From Trichomonas tenax (taxonomy: Eukaryota; Parabasalia; Trichomonadida; Trichomonadidae), in assembly GCA_023091735.1 (NCBI GenBank), contig JALKBU010000167.1, positions 1 to 64,000 of the forward strand: a stretch of DNA of 64,000 bases, read 5' to 3'. A program made the position numbers and the translations under genes. Below the pieces are notes generated by a model, which saw nothing but the letters and a program-made list of their open reading frames with translations, made no database searches and was not told the DNA's origin. How positions within the stretch are numbered: the first letter of the stretch is position 1; every line of letters starts with the position of its first letter. This document shows, piece by piece, positions 9,548-18,574 of this stretch.

Positions 9548-10477
9548 ATGATAAAAAGAAACTACATCTATTGTATATCTCAGATACGTGAGAAAAATCT
9601 CAACAAAAAAATGACAAATTCAAAAAAGTGCCAAATGCCACGTCACAAGAAAACACAATTTCCAGCTCCAATAACGCCAACACCCGAAGTCCCTGAGAAA
9701 TCTTATTCATTCTGCAAGACGCTTGGCCTTATCATCGTGTCTTTGTTCGCTATTTACGCTATTAGCTCGATAATTCCATTGTTTGATTTTGATTTCTTTT
9801 CAAAGACCGGTGGAATCATGGATGAACAAACAATAGCAAAGAAAGTTGTTGAAAATGCTATCAAAAATCTTCAACACCCTTCAAACGAAGTTGAATTGAT
9901 CAGATCGATGATTGATGTCGGTAAACTGATCAATCAGAGTTCCTATGCAGACAAAATCATTCCTCTGATAAAGAAATACAAATTCGATCAACACGCATGG
10001 AAAGCAATGATTGAACCATCGAAACAGTGCGATCTTTTCCAAAACAATCAAATGATTAACGCTATTTTATACGTTCTCCATGATGCTTTATACAGTGGAG
10101 TTGAATTTGATATCGATATCGAACCAATCGAATTAATCCTCAAAAACTGCGCAAAGCATGAAGATCCTCCATTCGTTCTTCTCAGAGTTATTGATTTAGT
10201 TGCCGAAAAGAAGAAGATCGATTCCGCTATAATTCCAATCTTAGAACAATACTCTACAACAACAGGATTTGGTCCATGGTCTCGCATTATTGCAAGACTG
10301 ATGGCCAATGTCGATGAAATATCGGAAGAGAATAATAAAATTATTACAAAATTCCTCGATTTCTCATTGAAGTCAAAGGAAAACTGGGGTAAGGAGTTCA
10401 GGCCGAACTTCTGCGCATTATCAAAGCGTGTTTCATACGAAAAATCCAAGGAAATTTGTTCCGAAGAAGAATTATAA
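9548..10477 (+). CDS. Single-pass membrane protein with helical C-terminal domain
   Basis: 309 residues from ATG at 9548 (a second in-frame ATG at 9611 is possible). A basic, Pro-rich N-terminus of about 55 residues precedes one membrane helix (LGLIIVSLFAIYAISSIIPL, about 59-78). Positive charges before it predict type II topology. The remaining 230 residues look like an alpha-helical solenoid (repeated amphipathic helices, KKVVENAIKNLQHPSNEVEL onward). No catalytic motif is visible. Unknown; the lumenal or periplasm-facing solenoid suggests a protein-binding role. Confidence 0.7.
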   Translation: MIKRNYIYCISQIREKNLNKKMTNSKKCQMPRHKKTQFPAPITPTPEVPEKSYSFCKTLGLIIVSLFAIYAISSIIPLFDFDFFSKTGGIMDEQTIAKKVVENAIKNLQHPSNEVELIRSMIDVGKLINQSSYADKIIPLIKKYKFDQHAWKAMIEPSKQCDLFQNNQMINAILYVLHDALYSGVEFDIDIEPIELILKNCAKHEDPPFVLLRVIDLVAEKKKIDSAIIPILEQYSTTTGFGPWSRIIARLMANVDEISEENNKIITKFLDFSLKSKENWGKEFRPNFCALSKRVSYEKSKEICSEEEL

Positions 10478-11006
10478 AATATACATAAACTTTAGTTATC
10501 CATTACATTATTGAGTCTGTTTACTGAATATTTTACATATAAACGTCTATGAGATTTTAGATATTATAATGATATTTTTTGAAATTTTCGACTTTATTAC
10601 GGTTTTATTGCTGCATATGATGCTGTTTATATATTCCAAGTATTGATTCTTGAAATTTGTTTTGAACAATAATTTTATATAAATATAAATTTATAAAATT
10701 CCAAGAAAAAACGAAGATTTTGATATTTTTCAAAATTAAAAATCATGGAAATATATTCTTTTTATGAGTAAAAGCAGATCATTACATTAAATTTTGTGGA
10801 TTTCAAGATTTCAAATTTCAAAAATATATCCTTTGATTTGAGACAATAACGCAGCTTAGGATATTCATAATTTTACAAGATATGGTAATGTATTTGGTTG
10901 CTATGGAATTTAAAATTGAAAGTCAAATTTCTCCAAAATATGTAGGTATAAATCGGTAGTAAATGAAAGTAATTAACTTTAATCAAACAAAACAATCTAA
11001 GCAGAG
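10478..11006. other. AT-rich spacer between convergent genes
   Basis: No gene, repeat or RNA was recognised. It lies between convergent 3' ends, so only polyadenylation signals would be expected. Confidence 0.5.
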
Positions 11007-11891
11007 TTATTGTGAGTTCTTGAAAACGCCATTTACGAAGGCTGGAAATTCGTATTTCGTATTCGTTGGGTAAGGAAGTGGATTACTGTATGAATATATT
11101 TCATCAAGTTCTGCTGGTAATGTCATTACTGGTTTTTCTTCGACTTTTGGTTGTTCGAATTGAGGTTGTTGAGTTTCTTCTTTTTCTTCGGGCTCTGGAA
11201 GTTGAGGTTTCGATTTGAATGCGTTTGGATTAATATTGAGAAGTCTATCGATAACCATAGATCCATTTGGATCTAAAGTACCTAAATAGCGAGATCTTAT
11301 GCCGTATTTCGAGCAATTTGGACTGCTTTCACCAGGTTCAGGAAGTTTGTGCGCGAAGAAACATGCTTCTCCGTGTATACAGTTTCCTGCGATCCAATCT
11401 GGGCAAACTGTGGCCTTTTTGTATGTCAAAAACGGGTCCATTGCGACTATTTGCTGGCACTCAGCAATGATTGTTGGATCCAAGTGTAATACTTTATCTC
11501 TGAGTGTTCCATCCATCCATTCTTCTCCGTTTTCTATTTGGCGATCAACAAGTCTGTTGTTATGCCACCTTTTGTACTTAGAAGTGAAATCTTCCTGCTG
11601 CATCTTGAGAAGTTTGTTTCTTACGATGACTGGAATTCCAACATCGAGATCTAATAAGGAACACTGGCAAACGTTCGCCGCCTTAGCGCATATCTGGCAT
11701 ATGTAGGTCTTGTACGGTACTCCATTGTACATCCAGAAGAAAACAGAGAAAACTCTTTCGCAAACAGCGCATTCTCTGCTCAATCTCGATTTCTTCATCT
11801 GGAAGTGGTTCTCCGGTGGCAGGATTCCCCTGTATACTAATGGAAAAGGAGGATCCAGAAGCTCTAGTAAAGTATCTTTCTGAGTATCCAT
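11007..11891 (-). CDS. Pre-mRNA splicing factor, RBM22/Slt11(Ecm2)-like
   Basis: 294 residues from the first ATG at 11891 (a TTG at 11909 also keeps the frame open). An N-terminal Cys-rich zinc module has C41-x2-C44 and C65-x2-C68, C75, C77 in the conserved context ICQICAK..NVCQCSLLDLDVGIPV. A CCCH finger follows (C163-x7-C171-x5-C177-x3-H181), then the family signature IRSRYLGTLDP. RBM22/Cwc2/Ecm2 proteins sit next to U6 and the catalytic RNA core. Unlike RBM22, no RRM follows; the last 70 residues are Pro/Glu/Gln-rich. It is firm as a family member, and interesting in an intron-poor genome. Confidence 0.9.
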   Translation of the reverse strand: MDTQKDTLLELLDPPFPLVYRGILPPENHFQMKKSRLSRECAVCERVFSVFFWMYNGVPYKTYICQICAKAANVCQCSLLDLDVGIPVIVRNKLLKMQQEDFTSKYKRWHNNRLVDRQIENGEEWMDGTLRDKVLHLDPTIIAECQQIVAMDPFLTYKKATVCPDWIAGNCIHGEACFFAHKLPEPGESSPNCSKYGIRSRYLGTLDPNGSMVIDRLLNINPNAFKSKPQLPEPEEKEETQQPQFEQPKVEEKPVMTLPAELDEIYSYSNPLPYPTNTKYEFPAFVNGVFKNSQ

Positions 11892-11904
11892 TAAATCTGG
11901 GGAA

Positions 11905-12245
11905 GTCAAATTTTCTCAGGGGCCAAATCAATAACAGGGCTATAAATCAAAAAACAGGGAAAAACATTGAATTTTTCTGAACAAAATCACAAAAATCAAG
12001 GGCGTGAAAAAATTAACAAGGGGGGTTTCTTTTATTTTAGGGTCTGGCAAAATTAATAAAAGGGGAAATCTAAAATCCTGGGCCTAAAAAATTATTTAAG
12101 GGAGGATATATAGCTATTTAAGGGTCTGAAAAACAAATTATGGGGATAATAAGAATTTTCAAGGGTTTAAAAATGTATAAAAGGGTTTTGCATAGAAATA
12201 TTTGAGGGTTTAAAAATATATAAGAGGGGATAAAGACGATAATAA
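11905..12245. promoter_or_regulatory. Divergent spacer with regular G-tracts
   Basis: The plus strand has about 14 tracts of GGG to GGGGGG separated mostly by 14-20 AT-rich bases (units such as TTTAAAAATGTATAAAAGGG). The spacer separates the splicing-factor gene (minus) and the WD40 gene (plus), so it must contain both promoters. Intervening loops are too long for classic G-quadruplexes. The spacing is about two helical turns. Confidence 0.5.
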
Positions 12246-12251
12246 ATATAA

Positions 12252-13319
12252 ATGTCATCGCAGAAGTTAGTAGCATCAGTTTCGCCGTATGCAGGCCTCA
12301 AATCTTCATGCCGCCATATTGCATCCCAGGATGCGTGCTCTGATACAATCAGATTCGTCGTTGGCTCATCCGTTGTTGGCAAAATGAATCAACTTCAGAT
12401 TATCCAATATGACGAAATGCAATCCACAATCCAGTGCTTGCAGACATTAGAGCACCCGAATGAAGTACACTGGATAACATGCCATCCATCAGATGAAAAA
12501 TTACTTATCACAGTTTCATCAAATCCACAAGCAAGAAAGACTTCGACAAGTTTATACAGACTTCCTGAGTTCAGTACGACACAGGATACACAGAAAATGG
12601 AAACAGTTTCAACATTCGAAAATGTTGAAAACGCAATTCGCGTGCATTTCTTACCAAATGATCAATCAAAGGTCCTCATCACAAGCAAAACACATTTATC
12701 AGTCTTCGATGTCGAAGAACCAACAAAACCAATCTTCACTCAAAAGATCACTGATGGAACGATAAATGCTTCAGCACCAGACCCATTACATCCAAATACA
12801 TTCGCCTCTGCAAGCGAGGACTGCATCAAGTTATGGGATATCCGTGCAAATCAAGCAGTTCACGAAATTCAAAAAGCTCACGCCCCAAGCGTCTTAGATA
12901 TCTCATTAAACGAAAACAAACCATGGTGGATTTGCTCAGGTGGTAGTGATGGAGCAATGAAATGCTGGGATTTCCGTGTTGGAAAGGTCGAATGTGAGTT
13001 CAGAGCTTCAAGCCACTGGGTAACGAGAGTTATTCCATCTACATCACACGAACAACTCATCATTACAACAGGAACAGATTCTAAAGTTCGCGTTTTCAAT
13101 GCATCGAAATTCGCTTTCCAGAGCGAAGGAAAGCTTCCTGATGGCGAAATCATCAAGAGCATCAGGCATGATGACTCCGTGTACTGTGCTACATGGGCTA
13201 CATCGAATCCATGGGTTTTCGCTTCTGTTTCATACAAAGGCCAAGTCAACGTTTGCCAGCTTCCATCAGAAGTTGTCGATGCAATTCTTATGGGTGACTC
13301 TGATTCCGACTCAGTTTGA
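12252..13319 (+). CDS. WD40 protein, EIPR1/TSSC1-like
   Basis: 355 residues from ATG at 12252. WD-type repeats are visible: DCIKLWDIRANQAVHEI (about 190-206), GGSDGAMKCWDFRVGKVECEF (about 227), TGTDSKVRVFN. The C-terminal repeat HDDSVYCATWATSNPWVFASVSYKG closely follows the signature of TSSC1/EIPR1 (DSVYaveWs..dPW.FASlSYdGr). EIPR1 binds the EARP/GARP tethering complexes at endosomes and the trans-Golgi. The acidic tail is DSDSDSV. Family assignment is good; the trafficking role is from family knowledge. Confidence 0.85.
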   Translation: MSSQKLVASVSPYAGLKSSCRHIASQDACSDTIRFVVGSSVVGKMNQLQIIQYDEMQSTIQCLQTLEHPNEVHWITCHPSDEKLLITVSSNPQARKTSTSLYRLPEFSTTQDTQKMETVSTFENVENAIRVHFLPNDQSKVLITSKTHLSVFDVEEPTKPIFTQKITDGTINASAPDPLHPNTFASASEDCIKLWDIRANQAVHEIQKAHAPSVLDISLNENKPWWICSGGSDGAMKCWDFRVGKVECEFRASSHWVTRVIPSTSHEQLIITTGTDSKVRVFNASKFAFQSEGKLPDGEIIKSIRHDDSVYCATWATSNPWVFASVSYKGQVNVCQLPSEVVDAILMGDSDSDSV

Positions 13320-13577
13320 TTTTAGTATTTATTATTTTTATGCTATTTTTATTATTATTTTGCTTTCTTCATTATATAAATTTCTCTCTTGATTAACTGT
13401 TTCCCCAATATTGATCACATTAATGCCAAAAATCAATTTGTTCATATTATATTATTTGATTTTGGCTTTATAAAACAATGAAATAGATTTAACACAAAGA
13501 GATAAAATGATTGATATATGAATGATGGTAATATAAAAAAGATATTTTGAATTTATAAATAAGCCAAAAATCTAAAT

Positions 13578-14504
13578 TTACTTGCGTGGTGGAAGGCCAG
13601 CAGCGGCAAGGCGCTCGTTAAGGAGCTTGCGCTTCTCATCGAAGGAAAGCTTCTTTGTCTGTGGGACCTTTGGAGCGTGCTTCTGCTTCATCTCCTCAGC
13701 GTGCTTCTTCTTGTCAGCGATCTGTGTAGCAGCTGGGTTCTTGCGGATGGCAGCATGAGCGTCCTTGTACATCTTCTCAAGGGACTCGGCTGTGATGCCG
13801 GCCTTGACGTAACGAGCGAACTGCTTGTTGTACTTCTCCTCGTTCTCCTTCTTGAGCTTGCGCATGTAGTCAGCGACAGCACCACCGTAGATGTAGTACT
13901 GGTTGCCCTTGACGATCTTGTCCTTGGCAACATCCTTGCGGTCCTTTGTGGCATCCTTGTCCTTCTTGTCGAACTTGCAGGCAAGGCGGCAGACCTCGTG
14001 TGGGATGAAGAGGCCACCATCGACGGCACCCTTCATGACGGCAAAGACCTTAGCGCCTGTTGTTGTGCGGGCAAGACCGACATCGAGGATAACCTTGAAT
14101 GGGCGGCGGTTGTCATCGTCAGCGAGGTATTCCTCTGTGATCTCTGTCTTGAAGACGTCAGCGAGCTTCATCTGTGTGAGGAAGCGACGGGCAACAAGGA
14201 GACCTGTAGCGTAGGCAGCTGGGTAGTTGGAAAGACCGAGCTTGATGCCGTACTTTGGAAGTTCTGTGGAGAGAGCCTGGCAGACTGTCTTATCGCCTGT
14301 GAGCTCAGCAACGACGATCTGGGCGATGACCTTTGTGTTTGTGATACGAGCGACAAGGCGGTACTTGGAAGCGCCGTACTTTGTCTTGTCCTGCTGGATC
14401 AACTGTGTACGCTGGACGTAGTCCGTCTTAGCCTCACGCCGCCTGCGGAACTTTGTCTGGAAGCGGGAGAAATAGCCTGTGTTTTTGACGACTTTAGCAG
14501 ACAT
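13578..14504 (-). CDS. RPL5: 60S ribosomal protein L5 (uL18)
   Basis: 308 residues from MSAKVVKNTGYFSRFQ at 14504; a TTG at 14534 keeps the frame open but is not used here. The eukaryotic L5 hallmarks are clear: FQTKFRRRREAKTDYVQR, VVRITN-type strand, GLSNYPAAYATGLLVARR, LDVGLARTTTGAKVFAVMKGA. The length matches eukaryotic L5 (about 297-310), with the basic C-terminal tail. It binds 5S rRNA with L11 in the large subunit. Codons are strongly GC-ending (CTT/CTC/AAG), the highest bias in the window, as expected for a highly expressed gene. A TCACTTTTTG Inr-like box lies at 14538-14547, and GGCCTTTCTTTTCTCGAG closer to the ATG. Confidence 0.97.
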   Translation of the reverse strand: MSAKVVKNTGYFSRFQTKFRRRREAKTDYVQRTQLIQQDKTKYGASKYRLVARITNTKVIAQIVVAELTGDKTVCQALSTELPKYGIKLGLSNYPAAYATGLLVARRFLTQMKLADVFKTEITEEYLADDDNRRPFKVILDVGLARTTTGAKVFAVMKGAVDGGLFIPHEVCRLACKFDKKDKDATKDRKDVAKDKIVKGNQYYIYGGAVADYMRKLKKENEEKYNKQFARYVKAGITAESLEKMYKDAHAAIRKNPAATQIADKKKHAEEMKQKHAPKVPQTKKLSFDEKRKLLNERLAAAGLPPRK

Positions 14505-14757
14505 CTCGAGAAAAGAAAGGCCACAACCATTCAATTACAAAAAGTGACCAAAATCAATATTTTTCTTCATATTTACCTTCTTTATCTTATTGAATCTCTA
14601 TTTTCAAAATCAAAATCGATAAAGATTATGTATTTGTTTAAAATTTGGATGTATTTTTATTTTTTATTTGATAAAAATGTTGTACATCATGTTTTAAGGT
14701 TATGGATAACAAAAAAATTGAATTTGAATTTTTTGGTTGGGAAAAATGAAAAAGTGA

Positions 14758-14837
14758 TGCTCACTGTGGGGTTCGAACCCACGCCCTTTCGGACTAGTGC
14801 CTAAAACTAGCGCCTTAGACCGCTCGGCCAAATGAGC
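14758..14837 (-). tRNA. tRNA-Leu (anticodon UAG)
   Basis: Read on the minus strand: acceptor GCTCATT pairs with AGTGAGC (one U-G), discriminator A; the D-arm is TGGCCGAGCGGTCTAAGGC; anticodon stem CTAGT/ACTAG has loop TTTAGGC, giving anticodon TAG; an extended class II variable arm with TCCGAAAGGG; T-arm GTGGGTTCGAACCCCAC. There is no intron. It decodes CUA leucine codons. The internal A and B boxes (TGGCCGAGCGG and GGTTCGAACC) serve Pol III. Confidence 0.95.
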
Positions 14838-15154
14838 TATACGAAAATCTCTTGCGAGATGTCTTAAGATACATGTTAGCTACTTGATTATTTCAATGAA
14901 CTCGATTTCAAATCTTTTCAACTCAATGGTTATGTTTACTTCATCGAGAGTATTTTGATTTCTAATGGAAAAGTTCGAGCTCCAATCTGATCAATTATTC
15001 TTATTTAAGTGCTTTCTACAACAAAAACAATAATTTTGAAAACTTTTCACTTGCATCACTTTCGATTAGATCTTTTTTGATTTCTACTAGTTAGCAATAA
15101 TAATTTCGAGAATATCGATATTTTCACCAAACAGGAATATTTACGACAACAAAT
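14838..15154. other. AT-rich spacer
   Basis: No coding frame or repeat was seen. It holds the tRNA 5' flank and the 3' flank of the coiled-coil gene. Confidence 0.5.
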
Positions 15155-15946
15155 TTATGCAGCATTATTTTCTTGGTTTTCTTTAGGTTCTTCAGCTGCT
15201 TCAGGCTTTACTTCTTCTGCTTTTTCTTCATTCTCAGCAGCTTGTTCTTCTGGTTGTTCAACTGTGTCAACAACTTCTTCCTCATCACCGCCATTCTCTT
15301 TGTCATGTTTTGCCTTCAGTTTAGCAGCCTTTTTCTCATTAATTGCTTGAACATCAGATTCGAGTTGTTTGATTGTCTCATCGAGTTCTAGTTCCTCCTT
15401 TGTCCTATCAAGCTTCTTGAATTCCTCAACAATTGGTGTTATTTCATCAACAAAAGTCGTAGATTCATCGGCAAGAGCTGTGCAGCTTGCGATGTATAGA
15501 ACCAGGAAACATGGAAGAAGTGAATTTGACTCAGAGTTTGATTTCTGGAACTCTTCAACAAATTTTAATAAATCATTTTTCTCTTTTTCGATGTTTTCGA
15601 GTGTCTCTTCATTGCGAACGTCCTTTATATCGTCTTGATACTGCGAAAATTTCTTTGCTGCGAATGCGAATTTATCTTCAAGTTCATCAATCGAATTCAA
15701 CGTCGGTTGAATCTTCTTAACAAACAATGAAAAGGAGCTTGCGAACTTTACACCGGAATTCACGAAACTTTTGTATATAGGGTTAAGTTCTTCCGGCGAA
15801 CTTTTAGCAAATGCAAATAAAGCTTTCGAGAAATATTCCTTTATATCACTTGAAATGTCGTTAAGTACGTCATTCTGCTTCTTTATCGCTTTTTCGAGGC
15901 GGTGTAAATGCTCTGGTTTCGGTAATGGAGGCAAAACTTTGAGCAT
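15155..15946 (-). CDS. Helical/coiled-coil protein with acidic tail
   Basis: 263 residues from ATG at 15946. Residues about 10-215 are predicted long amphipathic helices with heptads (HLHRLEKAIKKQNDVLND, IDELEDKFAFAAKKFSQYQD, LESDVQAINEKKAAKLKAKH), a pattern resembling a BAR-domain-like helical bundle. The last 45 residues are Glu/Ala-rich and disordered. If BAR-like it would bind curved membranes, but no diagnostic motif is seen, so this is only a suggestion. No operon context. Confidence 0.75.
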   Translation of the reverse strand: MLKVLPPLPKPEHLHRLEKAIKKQNDVLNDISSDIKEYFSKALFAFAKSSPEELNPIYKSFVNSGVKFASSFSLFVKKIQPTLNSIDELEDKFAFAAKKFSQYQDDIKDVRNEETLENIEKEKNDLLKFVEEFQKSNSESNSLLPCFLVLYIASCTALADESTTFVDEITPIVEEFKKLDRTKEELELDETIKQLESDVQAINEKKAAKLKAKHDKENGGDEEEVVDTVEQPEEQAAENEEKAEEVKPEAAEEPKENQENNAA

Positions 15947-16358
15947 AAAAATTTTGAATTTTTTCGATCGGCAATTTTTTATTTACGTATTTGTCTGCAA
16001 AATATGTATCTACATACCATACAACTCACTTTTTACCAATAAACACCCTCTCAAAATCAGTTCTAAATCTAAAATTTTCAATTCTCATCAATAAAAATAA
16101 TTTTATTCCTTTTCTATATTCTTATAACCTTTATAATAATATATCTAAGAGAAATCTCAATCATTTTGTATATAATTTCATTTCAATATCATATTTTCAA
16201 AATTTATATCTTGTAAAATAACAATTCTGCAATCTTGTTGTTTCATCTCTCTTTCAGGAGGAACCATGTTCTTAAGATTTAAGTGAATATGTGTTTTAAA
16301 TAATATAATTTTAATAAAATTCATGTATATATACATAGAAGTAATGTATATAATCAAA

Positions 16359-17209
16359 TTATTGGTGAATAAATTTTGTGACCTGGTTGAAGGAGTCATA
16401 GACTGTCATATCTGACTTCAAGTTCTTGATGCAGTATTCGATGGCTGCCTTGAATTTCTCGGCTTCCTTGAAGCTTGTGATGCATGGAGATGTGTATACA
16501 CGCACCTTCATAACATCATCGACTGTTGTTGAAGCGATGGCTAAGCCACCTGGTGGGAACTGACCCTTGCTAATTGATCTTGTGATCAAAGCATCGGTGA
16601 TATCGCCTCCTGTCTTTGTCATTCCATTATTTGAGACGTTGACAGTTCCAGTCATTGGCATTGGATATGTGCCTCTGAAGATATGTCCGATTGTGCTCAA
16701 AGGCTCTTTGTTGGCAAGCTTCTCTTGAAGGTCCTTTCTCAAGAGTTTCTCAAGTTCACCAATTGTCAACTTCGCATACTTTGTCGCCATGTTTGTGTGT
16801 GCGTCAGCAACAAGGAGGCTGAAAAAGTTGCAGTGACGCCAGTCTGGGTTCTCAAGGTAACGTCTAGCATCAATGGCAACCTGGCAAGCGATGTTATATA
16901 AGAATTTATTATATGCTGCAGCAGAGAGTGTTGCAGAGACCATTAAACGATCAGTTAATCCATGAACTTTCACTTTCAGTGGGATTTCAATCAAGTTATA
17001 GATGCAGTACTCGTTCTCCTGCAGTTGAAAACAACAGTGTCATTGTTGTAGCAGACGTATGCGAGTCTCTCTGACTCTGCGATTGTATGGTTTTTGGCAA
17101 CATATTTAGATGCTTCATCCAAATTCGGGAAATTATCTGGAATTTGGTATGTGAAGGCTGGCTTAGAATCAACTATTGCTTTTATCCAATTTCCTTTCAT
17201 TATCTTCAT
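16359..17209 (-). pseudogene. Frameshifted gene, possible acyltransferase-like fold
   Basis: Two frames join into one protein: MKIMKGNWIKAIVDSK from ATG at 17209 to about 17000, then EYCIYNLIEIPLKVKVHG through to the stop at 16359. A one-base lesion near 17015-17030 breaks it. The C-terminal part (GGDITDALITRS, GGLAIASTTVDDVMKVRVY, FKEAEKFKAAIEYCI) loosely recalls the C-terminal half of chloramphenicol-acetyltransferase-fold acyltransferases, but no HxxxD is visible, so function stays open. It is head to head with, and abuts, the truncated gene at about 17205. Confidence 0.5.
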
Positions 17210-17865
17210 TTGAAACGACACAACACTTAGGATTCAAAATAACAGATGGAATTGCTGTGTATGATACTACACACTTCTTTGAGTTGGCATGGACCAGATT
17301 AGATGAACAATTGAACAAAACTATTTCTCCGAATTCGAGATTTTGGGATTCTAAGTTTATAGCAAGGACAAGCAGCACAACATTTGATACACTTAGCAAT
17401 GGCTCAATCTATCTCACCTCTCCAATATCATTAGCAACAGGTCCAAAACGCACAGACACAAAAACAGCGGCTCAAAAGATGTTGAACTTAGCTGAGGATG
17501 AAATCTACATCTCATGTGCTTTCTTCGATCTTCCAAATAATTTCTTCGTTCAAAACTCGCTCATTTATAAAGCATATAACAACACAAAGATTAAAATTTT
17601 ATTAAGCAACAATAATCAGCTAAAACTATCTCTTGTATCAGCTGGACTTGTTGCAGGTATTCCAAACGTTGAGGTTAGGATAGGAACAAATGGAACAATA
17701 TATCCAAATTATTTTGTCTCTAAGAATAACATGTTCTTCAACTCCGATAGTATAACAGGAAGAATATTTAAACGGAAAGCGCTCGGATTGGCTATGTTTG
17801 GTGAGTTTCTTCATGTGGAAAACAGTTATCCTGAGCATCTCATCAAACTGTTCATGGAGAACTAG
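17205..17865 (+). pseudogene. 5'-truncated phospholipase D3/D4-like gene
   Basis: An open frame with no ATG near its beginning (track continues from a TTG at 17176). It contains GFKITDGIAVYDTTHFFELAW, then a second-half domain with KIKILLSNNNQ and NNMFFNSDSITGRI, resembling the C-terminal part of PLD3/PLD4-type proteins. Neither HxKxxxxD catalytic motif is intact: the first is missing with the N-terminus and the second is replaced. It was therefore likely truncated at the junction with the minus-strand gene and is inactive. Confidence 0.5.
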
Positions 17866-18574
17866 GAGAAGACATCCATGAGGTTCAATCAGAATGCTCG
17901 GCAAGTCTACAATAGTACTTTTTAACTTTGCAATTTTTATTTTTGTATGATTTCTTTTGTTTAATTTTATTCCATTATTGGAAATAAATACGCATTTCGA
18001 AAATCCACGAAAATCACGCCTGTGATGACACTATATTTAAATAGGGGATGCATCCAATATTTAGGGGATGAAAATTATATACATATATATTGATATACGC
18101 ATGTGCAGAATGCTGTATCTATTCTAATTAATCAAATCTGAGTGTTTGAAAATTTAATTTAAATTTTATCTATCTCTAATAATGACTATAGTCAACTATA
18201 TTTCAATTCATATTGCCCAGGCCTGTATAGAATATGGAGCATTGAATCGAAATCTAAATGTTTTTGTAAAAATACATCAGAATTGCAAAAATGTGAGATT
18301 TTTAAGTGATTTTATGGTCTTCAGCAGTTTTTCTAAGTACAAGCAGCGTATTCTAGTTAGTAAAATGCTGTAAAATCCCTTCAAGAGCCTAGATCGTAAA
18401 CAATTATTTGTAAATAATCCACTGCTTTGATCGCCTGGAAGAAGTGACCCCGAATTGCTTAATTTCCTAAAAAAAATCAGCATTCAATATAGCTCCATGC
18501 AGTCTGTCATCAAGCAGAACAGGTTTTGGATGTTTGAATGCTACAGTATGCAAGCATCACAGTCATTAGTATTA

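Noticed and set aside
13677..14804. 375-residue plus-strand frame
   Set aside because: It is the antisense shadow of the GC-biased RPL5 gene and tRNA; its Leu/Val/Ser composition reflects RPL5 codons.
16990..17040. Intron at the break between the two 16.4-17.2 kb frames
   Set aside because: No GT...ACTAACACACAG-type intron fits; a one-base frameshift explains both frames simply.
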